A DNA stretch of 64,000 bases. It comes from JAADFF01 sp013153035. Lineage in GTDB: Bacteria; Coprothermobacterota; Coprothermobacteria; Coprothermobacterales; JAADFF01. The stretch lies in the NCBI GenBank assembly GCA_026184435.1, contig CP046447.1, one strand, 5' to 3'. Shown here one piece after another: positions 34,837 to 44,074 of the stretch (its first letter is position 1; the number at the start of each line of letters is the position of its first letter). Under the pieces are notes generated by a model, which worked only from the letters and a program-made list of their open reading frames with translations, had not been told where the DNA came from and searched no databases. A program made the position numbers and the translations under genes.

Positions 34837-36157
34837 AAAAATACTTGTACTGGGGTATGGTATAACTGGTAAATCTATGATTTCATACCTTAGGAAAAAA
34901 AGGGCTATTGTGTATATCTATGACGATAATTTAGGTTTATCGTATCCTGAAAGTTCTACATGGGAAGAAAAGGAATCAGTTTTCTACTTAGAAGGAATAG
35001 ACATATTGGCTGTTTCTCCGGGATTTGCTCCCAACCATCCCGTTGTTTCCTACTTTACCCAGAAGGGTATTCCAGCCATCGGGGATATAGAAATTGCCTA
35101 TACTGACAGGGAAAAAAATGACTGGATAGCCATAACAGGGACCAATGGTAAGACGACAACGACAATGCTTGTTGACCATCTTCTTCGCAAATTAGGGGTC
35201 AATTCTCAAACATTTGGCAATATTGGTGTTCCTGTACTTGATGCTGTGGAATTTAACGGTATTCCCGTTGTAGAGGTAAGTTCTTTTCAGCTTGAATATG
35301 CTCCAACATTTAAACCGCATATTGGCGTATTTCTAAACTTAACTCCTGATCATTTAAATAGACATGGTGATATGCAAGGATATTTCATGGCCAAGATGAG
35401 AATGTTTCTCAATCAAGATAGAGAGGATTTTGCCATATTTAATGCCGATGATATATGGACTAGTAAAGGGGCATCTATGGTTCCATCTTTTGTAATGTTG
35501 TTTTCTCCCTCTGGTCAAGATGCCGATGTAATGGTCCGCGATCATAAGGTATATGTCCATGATCGTTTACTCTGGGATTTAACTGGAAACCCAAGATTCT
35601 TGTATCCTCCATACCTTGAAGATTTACTAGGTGCTCTTAGTGCTTTGATAGCACTGGGCTATGAGAAAGAACTTAGAGAAATAACATCGGAATCTCTTAG
35701 TGATTTTGTCTTTGCCAGGCATAGGATGGAAGAGGTTGCCACTATAGGCGGAGTTATCTTTATCAATGATTCAAAAGCCACCAATGTAGCATCTACTATT
35801 GCTGCTATCAAAGGATTTGAAGGCTCTAAATTGCTTTTAATTCTTGGGGGTAGTAAAAAGGATACGTCGTATGATGAACTTGCAGAAGAGATAAAGAGAT
35901 TAGGGGTTAAATATATTGCCCTTATAGGCGAAACCTCTTCTGATATTAAATCTAGTTTGGATAAGATAGGCTACTCTCAATATGAATTGGTGGATAGTCT
36001 AGAAGATGCTGTTACCCTTTTATGGAAGAAAGCCCAACCAGGTGATACTGTGCTTTTATCTCCAGCGTGTGCCAGCTTTGATATGTTTAACAACTACAAA
36101 CACAGAGGAGACACATTTGTAGAGATTGTAAACAGGCTGGCGAAGGAGTATGACTAA
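34820..36157 (+). CDS. murD: UDP-MurNAc-L-Ala-D-Glu ligase MurD
   Basis: 445 residues. VLGYGITGKSMISYL (uridine domain), AITGTNGKTTTTMLVDHLL (ATP loop), FGNIGVPVLD, EVSSFQLE, LNLTPDHLNRHGDM, FINDSKATNVAST and LSPACASFDMFNNYKHRGD are MurD hallmarks. Adds D-glutamate. Overlaps mraY by 17 bases and ftsW by eight. Confidence 0.95.
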   Translation: MYWQNKKILVLGYGITGKSMISYLRKKRAIVYIYDDNLGLSYPESSTWEEKESVFYLEGIDILAVSPGFAPNHPVVSYFTQKGIPAIGDIEIAYTDREKNDWIAITGTNGKTTTTMLVDHLLRKLGVNSQTFGNIGVPVLDAVEFNGIPVVEVSSFQLEYAPTFKPHIGVFLNLTPDHLNRHGDMQGYFMAKMRMFLNQDREDFAIFNADDIWTSKGASMVPSFVMLFSPSGQDADVMVRDHKVYVHDRLLWDLTGNPRFLYPPYLEDLLGALSALIALGYEKELREITSESLSDFVFARHRMEEVATIGGVIFINDSKATNVASTIAAIKGFEGSKLLLILGGSKKDTSYDELAEEIKRLGVKYIALIGETSSDIKSSLDKIGYSQYELVDSLEDAVTLLWKKAQPGDTVLLSPACASFDMFNNYKHRGDTFVEIVNRLAKEYD

Positions 36158-37496
36158 GCTGGGAAAGGAAAGTCAAGATATACCGATAAAATTACAACTT
36201 TTTGTGGCATTGCTTGTTATGATCATGTTTTCCCAGCTTATAGCTTATATCGCTTACACACTTGATCCTGGAGCTCTTGTCATATATCAACCCCATTTCT
36301 GGTTGCGAGGCCTTTATGGACTTTTAGCGTCAATTGCAACGGCAACGTTTATATTTCTTATTTCTCCTAAATTGCTTGATAAGTTTTTCCGCTCTATATT
36401 GAATCCTATCAAGTATATATTGATGATTGTGACCATTGGTTTATTGATGTTTCTGCTCACGCCAGTAGCACCATCTATATATGGTGCTAAACGGTGGTTA
36501 TTCGGTTTTCAGATATCAGATATCGCGAAGCTGATAGTTCTTATATTTATTTCCTTTGTTATTGAAGAGATATGGGCGGATTGGTATAAACAAAAACATA
36601 ATCCTGAACTTGTGCCCGTTTCAGAAAAGATTTTTTCAGTCATTACCCTAGGTATATTTGTGGGTTCGCTATTTCTATCTAATGTCTTAGGCTTAGCATT
36701 GGCATTTACCACGCTACTTATATACGTAGTTACTGTTGTATATGTCGAGACAAGAATTACTGGGAAGAATTTCTTCATAATGGCTATATTATTTGGTTTA
36801 ACATATGTTCTTATATTACTCGAGCCAGATATAAGCACCTCTTCACTATTTGCCTTATGGTTCTTATTCATGCTTATGCTTTGGTATGGTAGAAGAGGAA
36901 GACATATAGCATCGGTAGTTCTTGTAGGTATATTTATATCAGCTTATCACTTAAGAAGTGTTCCACTTGAGGGAACCATTCCTCACCAATTTGCTCACGC
37001 TATAAGTCGTTTACTTGTTTGGAAAGATCCATTTATAGATCCCAATGGTATTAGTTATCATGTTGTCAAAAACTTTCTTGCTGTTTTTAAGGGTGGTCTA
37101 TGGGGTAGTTATCCTGCTAATATGAACTACATTCCTCCAGTGCCATGGTCTGATGCTATACTACCATTTACAGCTGTTACGCTCGGAATGGTGTTTGAAC
37201 TATTACTTGTAGGATTATGGTTGTCTTGGGGAATGTTTTTTCTGATATCTGGTCTTCGAATGAAATCTTATAAAGGACTATTTGTATCGGGATTTGCTTT
37301 GTGGTTTCTTTTACAGATGGTTTTTAATATGCTTTCTACTTATGATGTATTTCCACCTACAGGTATATCTGTTCCATTTCTCTCGTGGGGGAGAACCGGA
37401 CTTATAATATTTACAATAATGAATAGTATTGCCGCAGTATTTGTTGCAGAAGATTGGAAACACAATATGAAAGACAAAGAGGGGGCAGTGCAGTGA
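36150..37496 (+). CDS. ftsW: FtsW/RodA-family SEDS glycosyltransferase
   Basis: 448 residues, about ten membrane segments. SEDS motifs in order: YGAKRWL, LLEPDISTSSL, the extracytoplasmic loop with LVWKDPFIDPNGISYHVVKN and GGLWGS, WSDAILPFTAVTLG (the Asp of the catalytic loop), and GISVPFLSWGRTGLI in place of PF.S.GGSS. Polymerises lipid II with a cognate class B PBP, which is not found in the window. Position between murD and murG argues for FtsW over RodA. Confidence 0.88.
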   Translation: MTKLGKESQDIPIKLQLFVALLVMIMFSQLIAYIAYTLDPGALVIYQPHFWLRGLYGLLASIATATFIFLISPKLLDKFFRSILNPIKYILMIVTIGLLMFLLTPVAPSIYGAKRWLFGFQISDIAKLIVLIFISFVIEEIWADWYKQKHNPELVPVSEKIFSVITLGIFVGSLFLSNVLGLALAFTTLLIYVVTVVYVETRITGKNFFIMAILFGLTYVLILLEPDISTSSLFALWFLFMLMLWYGRRGRHIASVVLVGIFISAYHLRSVPLEGTIPHQFAHAISRLLVWKDPFIDPNGISYHVVKNFLAVFKGGLWGSYPANMNYIPPVPWSDAILPFTAVTLGMVFELLLVGLWLSWGMFFLISGLRMKSYKGLFVSGFALWFLLQMVFNMLSTYDVFPPTGISVPFLSWGRTGLIIFTIMNSIAAVFVAEDWKHNMKDKEGAVQ

Positions 37497-38455
37497 TTTT
37501 ACTGATAGCAGGGACAGCGTCAGGTGGACATTTTTTTCCTGCATTTAGTCTCGGACAAGCATTACGTTTTAGAGGACAAGAAGTAAAACTCACCGTCTTT
37601 GGGGAAAAACACTTTGAAGTTGCCGATAGCTGGATTGTACATATGGATAGTCTAAAGTCATTCACCCGTTTTATAGCCAAACACAAAGGTGATATAGATG
37701 CAGTGATATCTTTTGGTAGTCGCCATGTTGTACTACCTTCAATTATGGCTAAGAGAAAAATTGGAACCCTTTGGGTTCATGAGCAAAATGTTGTACCAGG
37801 TAGAGCAAACAAGGTGCTTTTTCATTTTGCCGACAAGATATTGCTCACTTTTCATCAGTGTGAACCGTTTATCCCTTCTATGTTTTATAAGAAACTTCTT
37901 GTTGTTGGATATCCTGTTAGAGAGATATACGAAGACTTGTCAGGTGAGCAGCTGCGTAAGCGGTGGAATATTCCCAGTGATGCTAAGGTTGTTGTCTTTT
38001 CGGGAGGCAGTAAAGGGGCAGTAGAGATTAATGTAATAGCCTCGTCTTTTATTAGGCAGTTAAAAGATAAAGGAATTAACAATGTATTTGTTATATGGCA
38101 AAGAGGGAAAGATGATATGCGGATGTTTGATTCTCATGGTGTAGCTGTTGGTTTTACAAGTGATTTGATGCATCTGTTTTCTATAGCAGACCTCATTGTT
38201 AGCAGAGCTGGAGCTGGTACCATCGCTGAAATTCTTTCTTTGAATAAAAAGGCTTTGTTAGTCCCTCTTCGAGGTGTTGCTGGTGATCATCAGTATTTTA
38301 ATGCAATATACAGTGGTTTTCCTGTGCATCGTATAGATGACCTAACATTTGATACAATATACGATGCTTTGTCCAGTGAAGAAAACTTGAATGAAAGCAA
38401 GATAAGCATTATGGATTACGATAGTTTACTCAATCTAATAGGTGGGAGGGAGTAG
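37493..38455 (+). CDS. murG: MurG N-acetylglucosaminyltransferase (lipid II synthesis)
   Basis: 320 residues, short compared with about 355. GTASGGHFFPAFSLGQAL (N-terminal glycine loop), HEQNVVPGRANK, VVGYPVREIYED, FSGGSKGAVEIN, and the UDP-GlcNAc site SRAGAGTIAEILSLNK are present; the segment after residue 45 is compressed. GTG 37493 overlaps the ftsW stop (GTGA). Adds GlcNAc to lipid I. Confidence 0.92.
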   Translation: MILLIAGTASGGHFFPAFSLGQALRFRGQEVKLTVFGEKHFEVADSWIVHMDSLKSFTRFIAKHKGDIDAVISFGSRHVVLPSIMAKRKIGTLWVHEQNVVPGRANKVLFHFADKILLTFHQCEPFIPSMFYKKLLVVGYPVREIYEDLSGEQLRKRWNIPSDAKVVVFSGGSKGAVEINVIASSFIRQLKDKGINNVFVIWQRGKDDMRMFDSHGVAVGFTSDLMHLFSIADLIVSRAGAGTIAEILSLNKKALLVPLRGVAGDHQYFNAIYSGFPVHRIDDLTFDTIYDALSSEENLNESKISIMDYDSLLNLIGGRE

Positions 38456-38457
38456 AT

Positions 38458-39378
38458 GTGAAGGTGGATACACAGCTGGCTGAAGATATATCTTTGGCTG
38501 AGCATGAAAACTTGAATATAGAGATGTGGGGTGCTTTGTCAAAATATACAACATTTAAAATAGGCGGAAAAGCCAAATATATTGTTAAAACTGAAAATAG
38601 ACTACAGTTTATAGAGGCAGTAAGACTATTTTCTTCTCATGATATACCATTTTACATATTGGGAGGAGCCTCAAATGTTTTGATTGATGACAAGGATTGG
38701 AATGGAGGGGTTATTATCACGAAAACCCCCCCAACAGATTTTAAATATGAAAACGGTATCGTCGAAGTGTTTGCCGGGGACTATTTACCAGCTCTTATTC
38801 ACAAACTTGCTTCATGGGATTTGGGTGGCTTTGAATTCCTGGTGGGAGTGCCGGGGACTGTAGGGGGAGCCATTATTATGAACGCTGGCACCTCTACAAA
38901 AGGTATATGTGACTATGTAGAAAAGATAGAAGTTATCGGTAAAGATGGTAAACTTTATCTTATTAATAACAAGGAACTGGAGTGGGGATACAGACACTGT
39001 AATTTGCCAGTAGAAGGCTATATTGTTAGGGCATGGTTAAAAGTAGTGGATAAGAGTGCTACCGAAGTTTTAGGATTTGTTCGTGAACATATGGCGTGGC
39101 GGAGAGAACATCAACCTATAGATATGCCTTGTGCCGGCAGTTTCTTTAAAAACCCGGAAAATACGGCTGCAGGTTACCTTATTGATATGGCAGGACTTAA
39201 AGGATATAGAGTAGGCGATGCACAGGTCTCCACCAAGCATGCCAATTTCATTGTGAATTTGGGCAATGCTACTGCTTCTGATGTTCTGGCTGTAGTATCC
39301 CATGTTAAGAAGGTTGTGGAAGATAAGTTTGGGATAGTACTTGAAGAGGAAGTCAAGTATATTTCTCATGATAGATAA
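38458..39378 (+). CDS. murB: UDP-N-acetylenolpyruvoylglucosamine reductase MurB
   Basis: 306 residues. FAD-binding FKIGGKAKYIV, ILGGASNVLI and VPGTVGGAIIMNAG; catalytic AGSFFKNP (Ser) and a C-terminal GDAQVSTKHANFIVN. The pattern is that of type II MurB. Reduces UDP-GlcNAc-enolpyruvate to UDP-MurNAc. GTG 38458 two bases after the murG stop. Confidence 0.94.
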   Translation: MKVDTQLAEDISLAEHENLNIEMWGALSKYTTFKIGGKAKYIVKTENRLQFIEAVRLFSSHDIPFYILGGASNVLIDDKDWNGGVIITKTPPTDFKYENGIVEVFAGDYLPALIHKLASWDLGGFEFLVGVPGTVGGAIIMNAGTSTKGICDYVEKIEVIGKDGKLYLINNKELEWGYRHCNLPVEGYIVRAWLKVVDKSATEVLGFVREHMAWRREHQPIDMPCAGSFFKNPENTAAGYLIDMAGLKGYRVGDAQVSTKHANFIVNLGNATASDVLAVVSHVKKVVEDKFGIVLEEEVKYISHDR

Positions 39379-39390
39379 GGAGTGGTAGTG

Positions 39391-40728
39391 ATGCCTAAAG
39401 TTGTTATCATAGGACGACCTAATGTAGGAAAGTCAACATTATTTAACAGATTAATTGGAAAGAGAAGAGCTATTGTTGATGAAACTCCCGGTGTAACTCG
39501 TGATGCAATAAGGGATATCTCTGAGTGGAGTGGGCGAACATTTGATCTTGTAGACACCGGTGGTATTGTAGCTGATGTAGAAGATCCTTTACTTGATGCT
39601 GTGTATAAAAAAGCGGTATCTGAGGCAGAGGATGCCGATGTCATACTTTTCATGGTAGATGGAAAGGATGGTATTACAGCTGTAGATGAGCGTATCGCAG
39701 AACTATTAAGACCTTATGCTGATAAGGTTATTGTCGTTGTTAATAAGATTGATAAAGCCGGTGAGGATTCTCAGTACGAATTTTATTCCCTTGGTTTTGA
39801 CGATGTTATAGGGATTTCGTCTATGCATGGTACTCGCACAGGAGACTTGCTTGATAAGATTGTAAGCAGATTTCCTGAAGAAACAGGTGAAGCGGAATCA
39901 TATGATGAACTGTATCCTAAAGTTGGCATTGTGGGAAGACCTAATGTAGGTAAATCCACGCTACTAAATGCCCTTCTCGGCAAAGAAAGGGCTGTTGTCA
40001 GTGATATTCCAGGTACGACAAGAGATGCTGTTGATGATATTTTGGAAACTCCTCAAGGAACTATCTATTTTGTAGATACTGCAGGTTTACGCAGAAGAAA
40101 AAATAAGCTCGACAAGCTTGAATACTATGCTCACACAAGGTCAGATAGAGCTATTAAAAACGCCAATATCATACTTCATGTGGTAGATGCTACAGAAGGT
40201 TTTACCCATAAAGATGCCGAGATTGCAGGTGATATGCTTGATAGGGGCAAAGGTTATATACTGCTCCTTAATAAGCTTGATGAAATTGTCGAGAAACCCG
40301 CAGATGTAGCTAAAAAATTTAGAGAGATTAAGAGGGAAATCATAGGTGAAAGGCCGTATCTCAGAGGTATCAATATCCCTATTATGGGTATATCTGCTAA
40401 AGAAGGTTGGAATGTAGATCGCATTGTAGATGAGATATGGAAAGTAGCTGAATCCCATTCCATGCGCATACCAACTTCTGAATTAAATCGCTACATTGAA
40501 GAATTTACAGATTACTATACTCCACCAACTAAGATCAACAAGCCATTTAAGGTTTACTACACAACTCAGCCGAGTATTAGACCTCCTATTATCGTTATGT
40601 TCGTCAATCATGATGAAGTTGCCGATAACTACATTACTTTTTTGCGTCGCCGTATTCATAAAGACTTTGGATTTTATGGTGTGCTTCCTGTTATTAAGCT
40701 GAAACCGAAGGAGCGGGAAAAGAAATGA
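39391..40728 (+). CDS. der: Der (EngA), double-GTPase ribosome assembly factor
   Basis: 445 residues with two G domains: IGRPNVGKSTLFNRLIG with DTGG and NKID, then VGRPNVGKSTLLNALLG with DTAG and NKLD, followed by the KH-like C-terminal domain ending LKPKEREKK. Required for 50S maturation. Its presence between murB and murC is unusual. Start ATG 39391, after AAGGAGTGG; an upstream GTG at 39382 is possible. Confidence 0.96.
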   Translation: MPKVVIIGRPNVGKSTLFNRLIGKRRAIVDETPGVTRDAIRDISEWSGRTFDLVDTGGIVADVEDPLLDAVYKKAVSEAEDADVILFMVDGKDGITAVDERIAELLRPYADKVIVVVNKIDKAGEDSQYEFYSLGFDDVIGISSMHGTRTGDLLDKIVSRFPEETGEAESYDELYPKVGIVGRPNVGKSTLLNALLGKERAVVSDIPGTTRDAVDDILETPQGTIYFVDTAGLRRRKNKLDKLEYYAHTRSDRAIKNANIILHVVDATEGFTHKDAEIAGDMLDRGKGYILLLNKLDEIVEKPADVAKKFREIKREIIGERPYLRGINIPIMGISAKEGWNVDRIVDEIWKVAESHSMRIPTSELNRYIEEFTDYYTPPTKINKPFKVYYTTQPSIRPPIIVMFVNHDEVADNYITFLRRRIHKDFGFYGVLPVIKLKPKEREKK

Positions 40729-42098
40729 GATTTCCTATAGAGAAGAAACTTCATGTCCACTTTATTGGTATTGGCGGTATAGGAATGAGTGCACTTGCCT
40801 ATGCCCTTGCGGAAATGGGACATGACGTGAGTGGTTCTGACATTAGGGAGGATTTTTATACGCGTTCTTTCCTTGAAAGTGTTGGTGTGAAAATCTACAC
40901 AGGTCATAGTCCATCTCATGTTGCTGGTAGTATAGACTTAGGTGTTGTTAGCACTGCAATATCTCCTGCAAACCCAGAGTTTAGGGAGTTTCTTAGAAAG
41001 AATATTCCTATTGTGCACCGCTCCCAAATACTCGGTGCTTTTACAAAGGCCAATACTACTATCGGTATTACTGGTGCTCACGGTAAGACGACGCTGACAT
41101 ACTATATTGCTAAAATCTTGTTAGATGCCTTTATTGACCCTTCTATAATTATTGGTTCCACGATGTCGGAACTCAGTGGTAATAATGTTCGCGTAGGGGG
41201 GGAATTACTTGTTGCAGAAATAGATGAGAGCGATAAATCGTTACTTAACACATATCCCGATTATCCTGTAATTCATAGTATTGATATTGAACACATGGAT
41301 CATTATTCATCTTACGAAGATATTTATGATACTTTTTTACAATACGGAGCAAAAACGCCGTGGTGGGGATATACATTTATCAATGTGAATTATGATGATT
41401 TATATAACATGGCAGTTTCCTTGGACAACAAAGGTGTTCATGTAATTAAATATGGTTTTGCTGATTCGGGGAAAGAAGCCGATTATGTTGGTTTCTTGGG
41501 AGATGGAAAGCTAACCGTTGTTAAGGGTGGTAGTAGGCTTACGTCGTTTACATTAAGGTATCCTACCAAATATAACTTTGAAAATGCCCTCGCGGCGTTT
41601 GTCGTTACCCATATGCTAGGTGTGGCACCGGCCGTTATTGCATCCGCCCTTGAAGATGCGGGTATGCCTGGAAGACGTCTTGAATATAAGGGGGCATGGC
41701 ATGGAGCTACAGTACTCGAAGATTATGCCCATCATCCAAGGGAGATAAAAGCGCTCCTTGATGGTGTTAGGCAGATGTATCCAGGTGCCCAGGTATGGGG
41801 GGTTATCCAGCCCCATAGGTATTCCCGTGTCAAAGCCCTATGGGACGACTTTAGAGATGTTATATCTCAGTTTGACAAGGCCTTTGTCATGCCTATATAC
41901 CCTGCCAGTGAAAAACCCATAGAGGGTATTACAACGGAAAATCTTATCGAAGGAATAGATAGTGCATTTTATTCTACTTGGGATAATATTGTCAGTAATC
42001 TCATGCAAGCAAAGCATGATACAAATGGTAAGGTTGTTATCGTGCTTATAGGTGCTGGCGATGTCTATAAAGTGTGGAAACTTCTCAGCAACGAGTGA
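40725..42098 (+). CDS. murC: UDP-MurNAc-L-alanine ligase MurC
   Basis: 457 residues. HFIGIGGIGMSALAYAL, SGSDIRE, GITGAHGKTTLTYYIA (ATP loop), EIDESDKSLLN, YDDLYNM, LEDYAHHPREIKALL and QPHRYSRVKAL identify MurC. Adds L-Ala to UDP-MurNAc. ATG overlaps the der stop (ATGA). Its 3' end overlaps the opposing folK by 34 bp. ftsQ, ftsA and ftsZ do not follow. Confidence 0.95.
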   Translation: MRFPIEKKLHVHFIGIGGIGMSALAYALAEMGHDVSGSDIREDFYTRSFLESVGVKIYTGHSPSHVAGSIDLGVVSTAISPANPEFREFLRKNIPIVHRSQILGAFTKANTTIGITGAHGKTTLTYYIAKILLDAFIDPSIIIGSTMSELSGNNVRVGGELLVAEIDESDKSLLNTYPDYPVIHSIDIEHMDHYSSYEDIYDTFLQYGAKTPWWGYTFINVNYDDLYNMAVSLDNKGVHVIKYGFADSGKEADYVGFLGDGKLTVVKGGSRLTSFTLRYPTKYNFENALAAFVVTHMLGVAPAVIASALEDAGMPGRRLEYKGAWHGATVLEDYAHHPREIKALLDGVRQMYPGAQVWGVIQPHRYSRVKALWDDFRDVISQFDKAFVMPIYPASEKPIEGITTENLIEGIDSAFYSTWDNIVSNLMQAKHDTNGKVVIVLIGAGDVYKVWKLLSNE

Positions 42099-42538
42099 TA
42101 AAGATGTTTGATGGTACGTCTCTTGGTAGGATGTACCCAGTGCGGTGCTATCTGACACGCAGGCTCTAATACAAAGATTCTTTCTGTCATATAAGGGTGT
42201 GGCACCTTTAGCTGGGGGTGCTCTATAACATAATCTTCTATCAGCAATATATCTAAATCTATGGTTCGTGGTCCCCATTTGTATGGCCGTTCTCTACCAT
42301 GAAGTTCATATTCAATTTTTTGCATGTGTTGAAGTAGCTCTAGGGGATGAAGGAAAGTTTCTAACACGGCCGTGGCATTGAGAAAGGTTGCTATTGCTGG
42401 CCCCCATGCTTCATATGGCATAATGCGAGATATCGTTGCAACACGTGTCTTTTCTAAATTATCAATAGCATATATGGCTTTTTTAATAAATGCACGGCGA
42501 TCCCCTTTATTACTTCCTAGTGCTATTAATACCCTCAT
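42065..42538 (-). CDS. folK: 6-hydroxymethyl-7,8-dihydropterin pyrophosphokinase
   Basis: 157 residues. LIALGSNKGDRRAFIKKAI, PYEAWGPAIATFLNATAVLE, MQKIEYELHGRERPYKWGPRTIDLDILLIED and VPHPYMTERIFVLEP match HPPK throughout. Step in folate synthesis, which feeds PurN and the AICAR transformylase. A TATAAT box ends only six bases before the ATG on this strand and no ribosome site is present, so the mRNA is likely leaderless. Confidence 0.95.
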   Translation of the reverse strand: MRVLIALGSNKGDRRAFIKKAIYAIDNLEKTRVATISRIMPYEAWGPAIATFLNATAVLETFLHPLELLQHMQKIEYELHGRERPYKWGPRTIDLDILLIEDYVIEHPQLKVPHPYMTERIFVLEPACQIAPHWVHPTKRRTIKHLYHSLLRSFHTL

Positions 42539-42544
42539 GCTCGT

Positions 42545-42550
42545 ATTATA
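42545..42550 (-). promoter_or_regulatory. -10 box for a leaderless folK transcript
   Basis: Minus strand TATAAT at 42550-42545, then ACGAGC, then the folK ATG at 42538. The expected +1 falls on the A of the ATG. The -35 (TCTTTA at 17 bp) is poor. The sequence also lies in the short region upstream of the divergent glpK. Confidence 0.5.
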
Positions 42551-42583
42551 CTAAATACAAACTGCTCTAAAGAGGTGATGTAT

Positions 42584-44068
42584 ATGTCATATGTTCTCTC
42601 TCTTGATGAAGGCACAACAAGTGTGAGAGCTATTATTTTCAATGAAAAAGCCGAGATTGTCGGAGTAGGCCAACATGAATTTCGTCAGATATATCCCCAG
42701 CCCGGATGGGTGGAGCATGATCCCGAAGATATTTGGAATGCACAACTGGCATCAATTAACGATGCACTAAATATGGCGTCTTTAAGTATTAGCGATATCA
42801 GTGCCATCGGTATCACCAACCAGAGAGAGACAACCATATTATGGGATGCCAAAACAGGTAAACCTGTATACAACGCCATTGTGTGGCAATGTCGAAGAAC
42901 AGCAGAAATGGCACAACAATATGCTGAAAAGTATAAAGAGCTTATCAAGAAAAAGACAGGACTTATTCCTGATTCATACTTTTCCGCCTTTAAAATTAAG
43001 TGGATTTGGGATAATGTGCCAGAGGCGAGGAATCTTGCCAATCAGGGACGCTTAAGATTTGGCACTATAGATTCCTTCCTTGTGTGGAAACTGACAGAGG
43101 GTAAGGTACATGTAACTGATGTTAGTAATGCATCACGCACAATGCTTATGAATATACACACACTACAGTGGGATGAAGAGCTTCTTGAGCTGTTTGGTGT
43201 TCCCAAAGACATCCTTCCGTCTATTGTGCCATCTTCTGAGATTTATGGCTATGCCACGGCACTGGGAGGTAAGGTGCCCATATCCGGTATGGCCGGTGAC
43301 CAACAGTCGGCATTGTTTGGACAGGCCTGCTTTGAAAAAGGCATGGTTAAAACAACATATGGAACGGGGACATTTATATTGGTCAATACAGGAACAAAGC
43401 CGAGATATGCTGATGGGCTGTTGACCACTGTTGCCTGGAAAATTGGGGAAGATACATTTTATGCTTTGGAAGGTAGTGTTTTTGTATCGGGCTCAGCCGT
43501 GCAGTGGCTTCGTGATGGGCTTGGCATCATTGAAAAATCTGCCGATATTGAACCTTTAGCCACATCGGTACCTGATAACGGTGGAGTATACTTTGTTCCT
43601 GCACTGGCTGGACTGGGGGCTCCATATTGGGACCAGTACGCAAGAGGACTTCTTATAGGTATCACAAGGGCTACAACAAGGGCTCATATTGCAAGGGCTG
43701 TCTCAGAGGCAATAGCATATAGCACAAGAGATGTCATAGAGGTAATGAAAGATAGTGGTGTAGATATTAAACAGATAAGGGTAGATGGCGGTGTGTCCCG
43801 CAATAATTTCATTATGCAGTTCCAATCAGATATGTTGGGAGTACCTGTTGTAAGACCCGAGATTACAGAGACAACGGCACTTGGTGCTGCTTTTCTTGCA
43901 GGACTCAGTGTAAATGTATGGAAAAGTATAGAGGAAATACAACAGATATGGAAAGAAGAGAAAGTTTTTACCCCTTCTATGAATAAAGAGGAAAGTGATA
44001 AACTATACTTTGCTTGGAAACAGGCTGTTAAACGCTCACTAAATTGGGTAAAAGATATAGAGAGGTGA
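42584..44068 (+). CDS. glpK: glycerol kinase
   Basis: 494 residues. FGGY kinase motifs: LSLDEGTTSVRAIIF, GWVEHDPEDIW, ITNQRETTILWD, MAGDQQSALFGQACFEKGMVK, YGTGTF and VDGGVSRNNFIMQFQSD. Phosphorylates glycerol to sn-glycerol-3-phosphate. ATG 42584 follows AGAGGTGA. First gene of a four-gene glycerol operon. Confidence 0.96.
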   Translation: MSYVLSLDEGTTSVRAIIFNEKAEIVGVGQHEFRQIYPQPGWVEHDPEDIWNAQLASINDALNMASLSISDISAIGITNQRETTILWDAKTGKPVYNAIVWQCRRTAEMAQQYAEKYKELIKKKTGLIPDSYFSAFKIKWIWDNVPEARNLANQGRLRFGTIDSFLVWKLTEGKVHVTDVSNASRTMLMNIHTLQWDEELLELFGVPKDILPSIVPSSEIYGYATALGGKVPISGMAGDQQSALFGQACFEKGMVKTTYGTGTFILVNTGTKPRYADGLLTTVAWKIGEDTFYALEGSVFVSGSAVQWLRDGLGIIEKSADIEPLATSVPDNGGVYFVPALAGLGAPYWDQYARGLLIGITRATTRAHIARAVSEAIAYSTRDVIEVMKDSGVDIKQIRVDGGVSRNNFIMQFQSDMLGVPVVRPEITETTALGAAFLAGLSVNVWKSIEEIQQIWKEEKVFTPSMNKEESDKLYFAWKQAVKRSLNWVKDIER

Positions 44069-44074
44069 TACACA

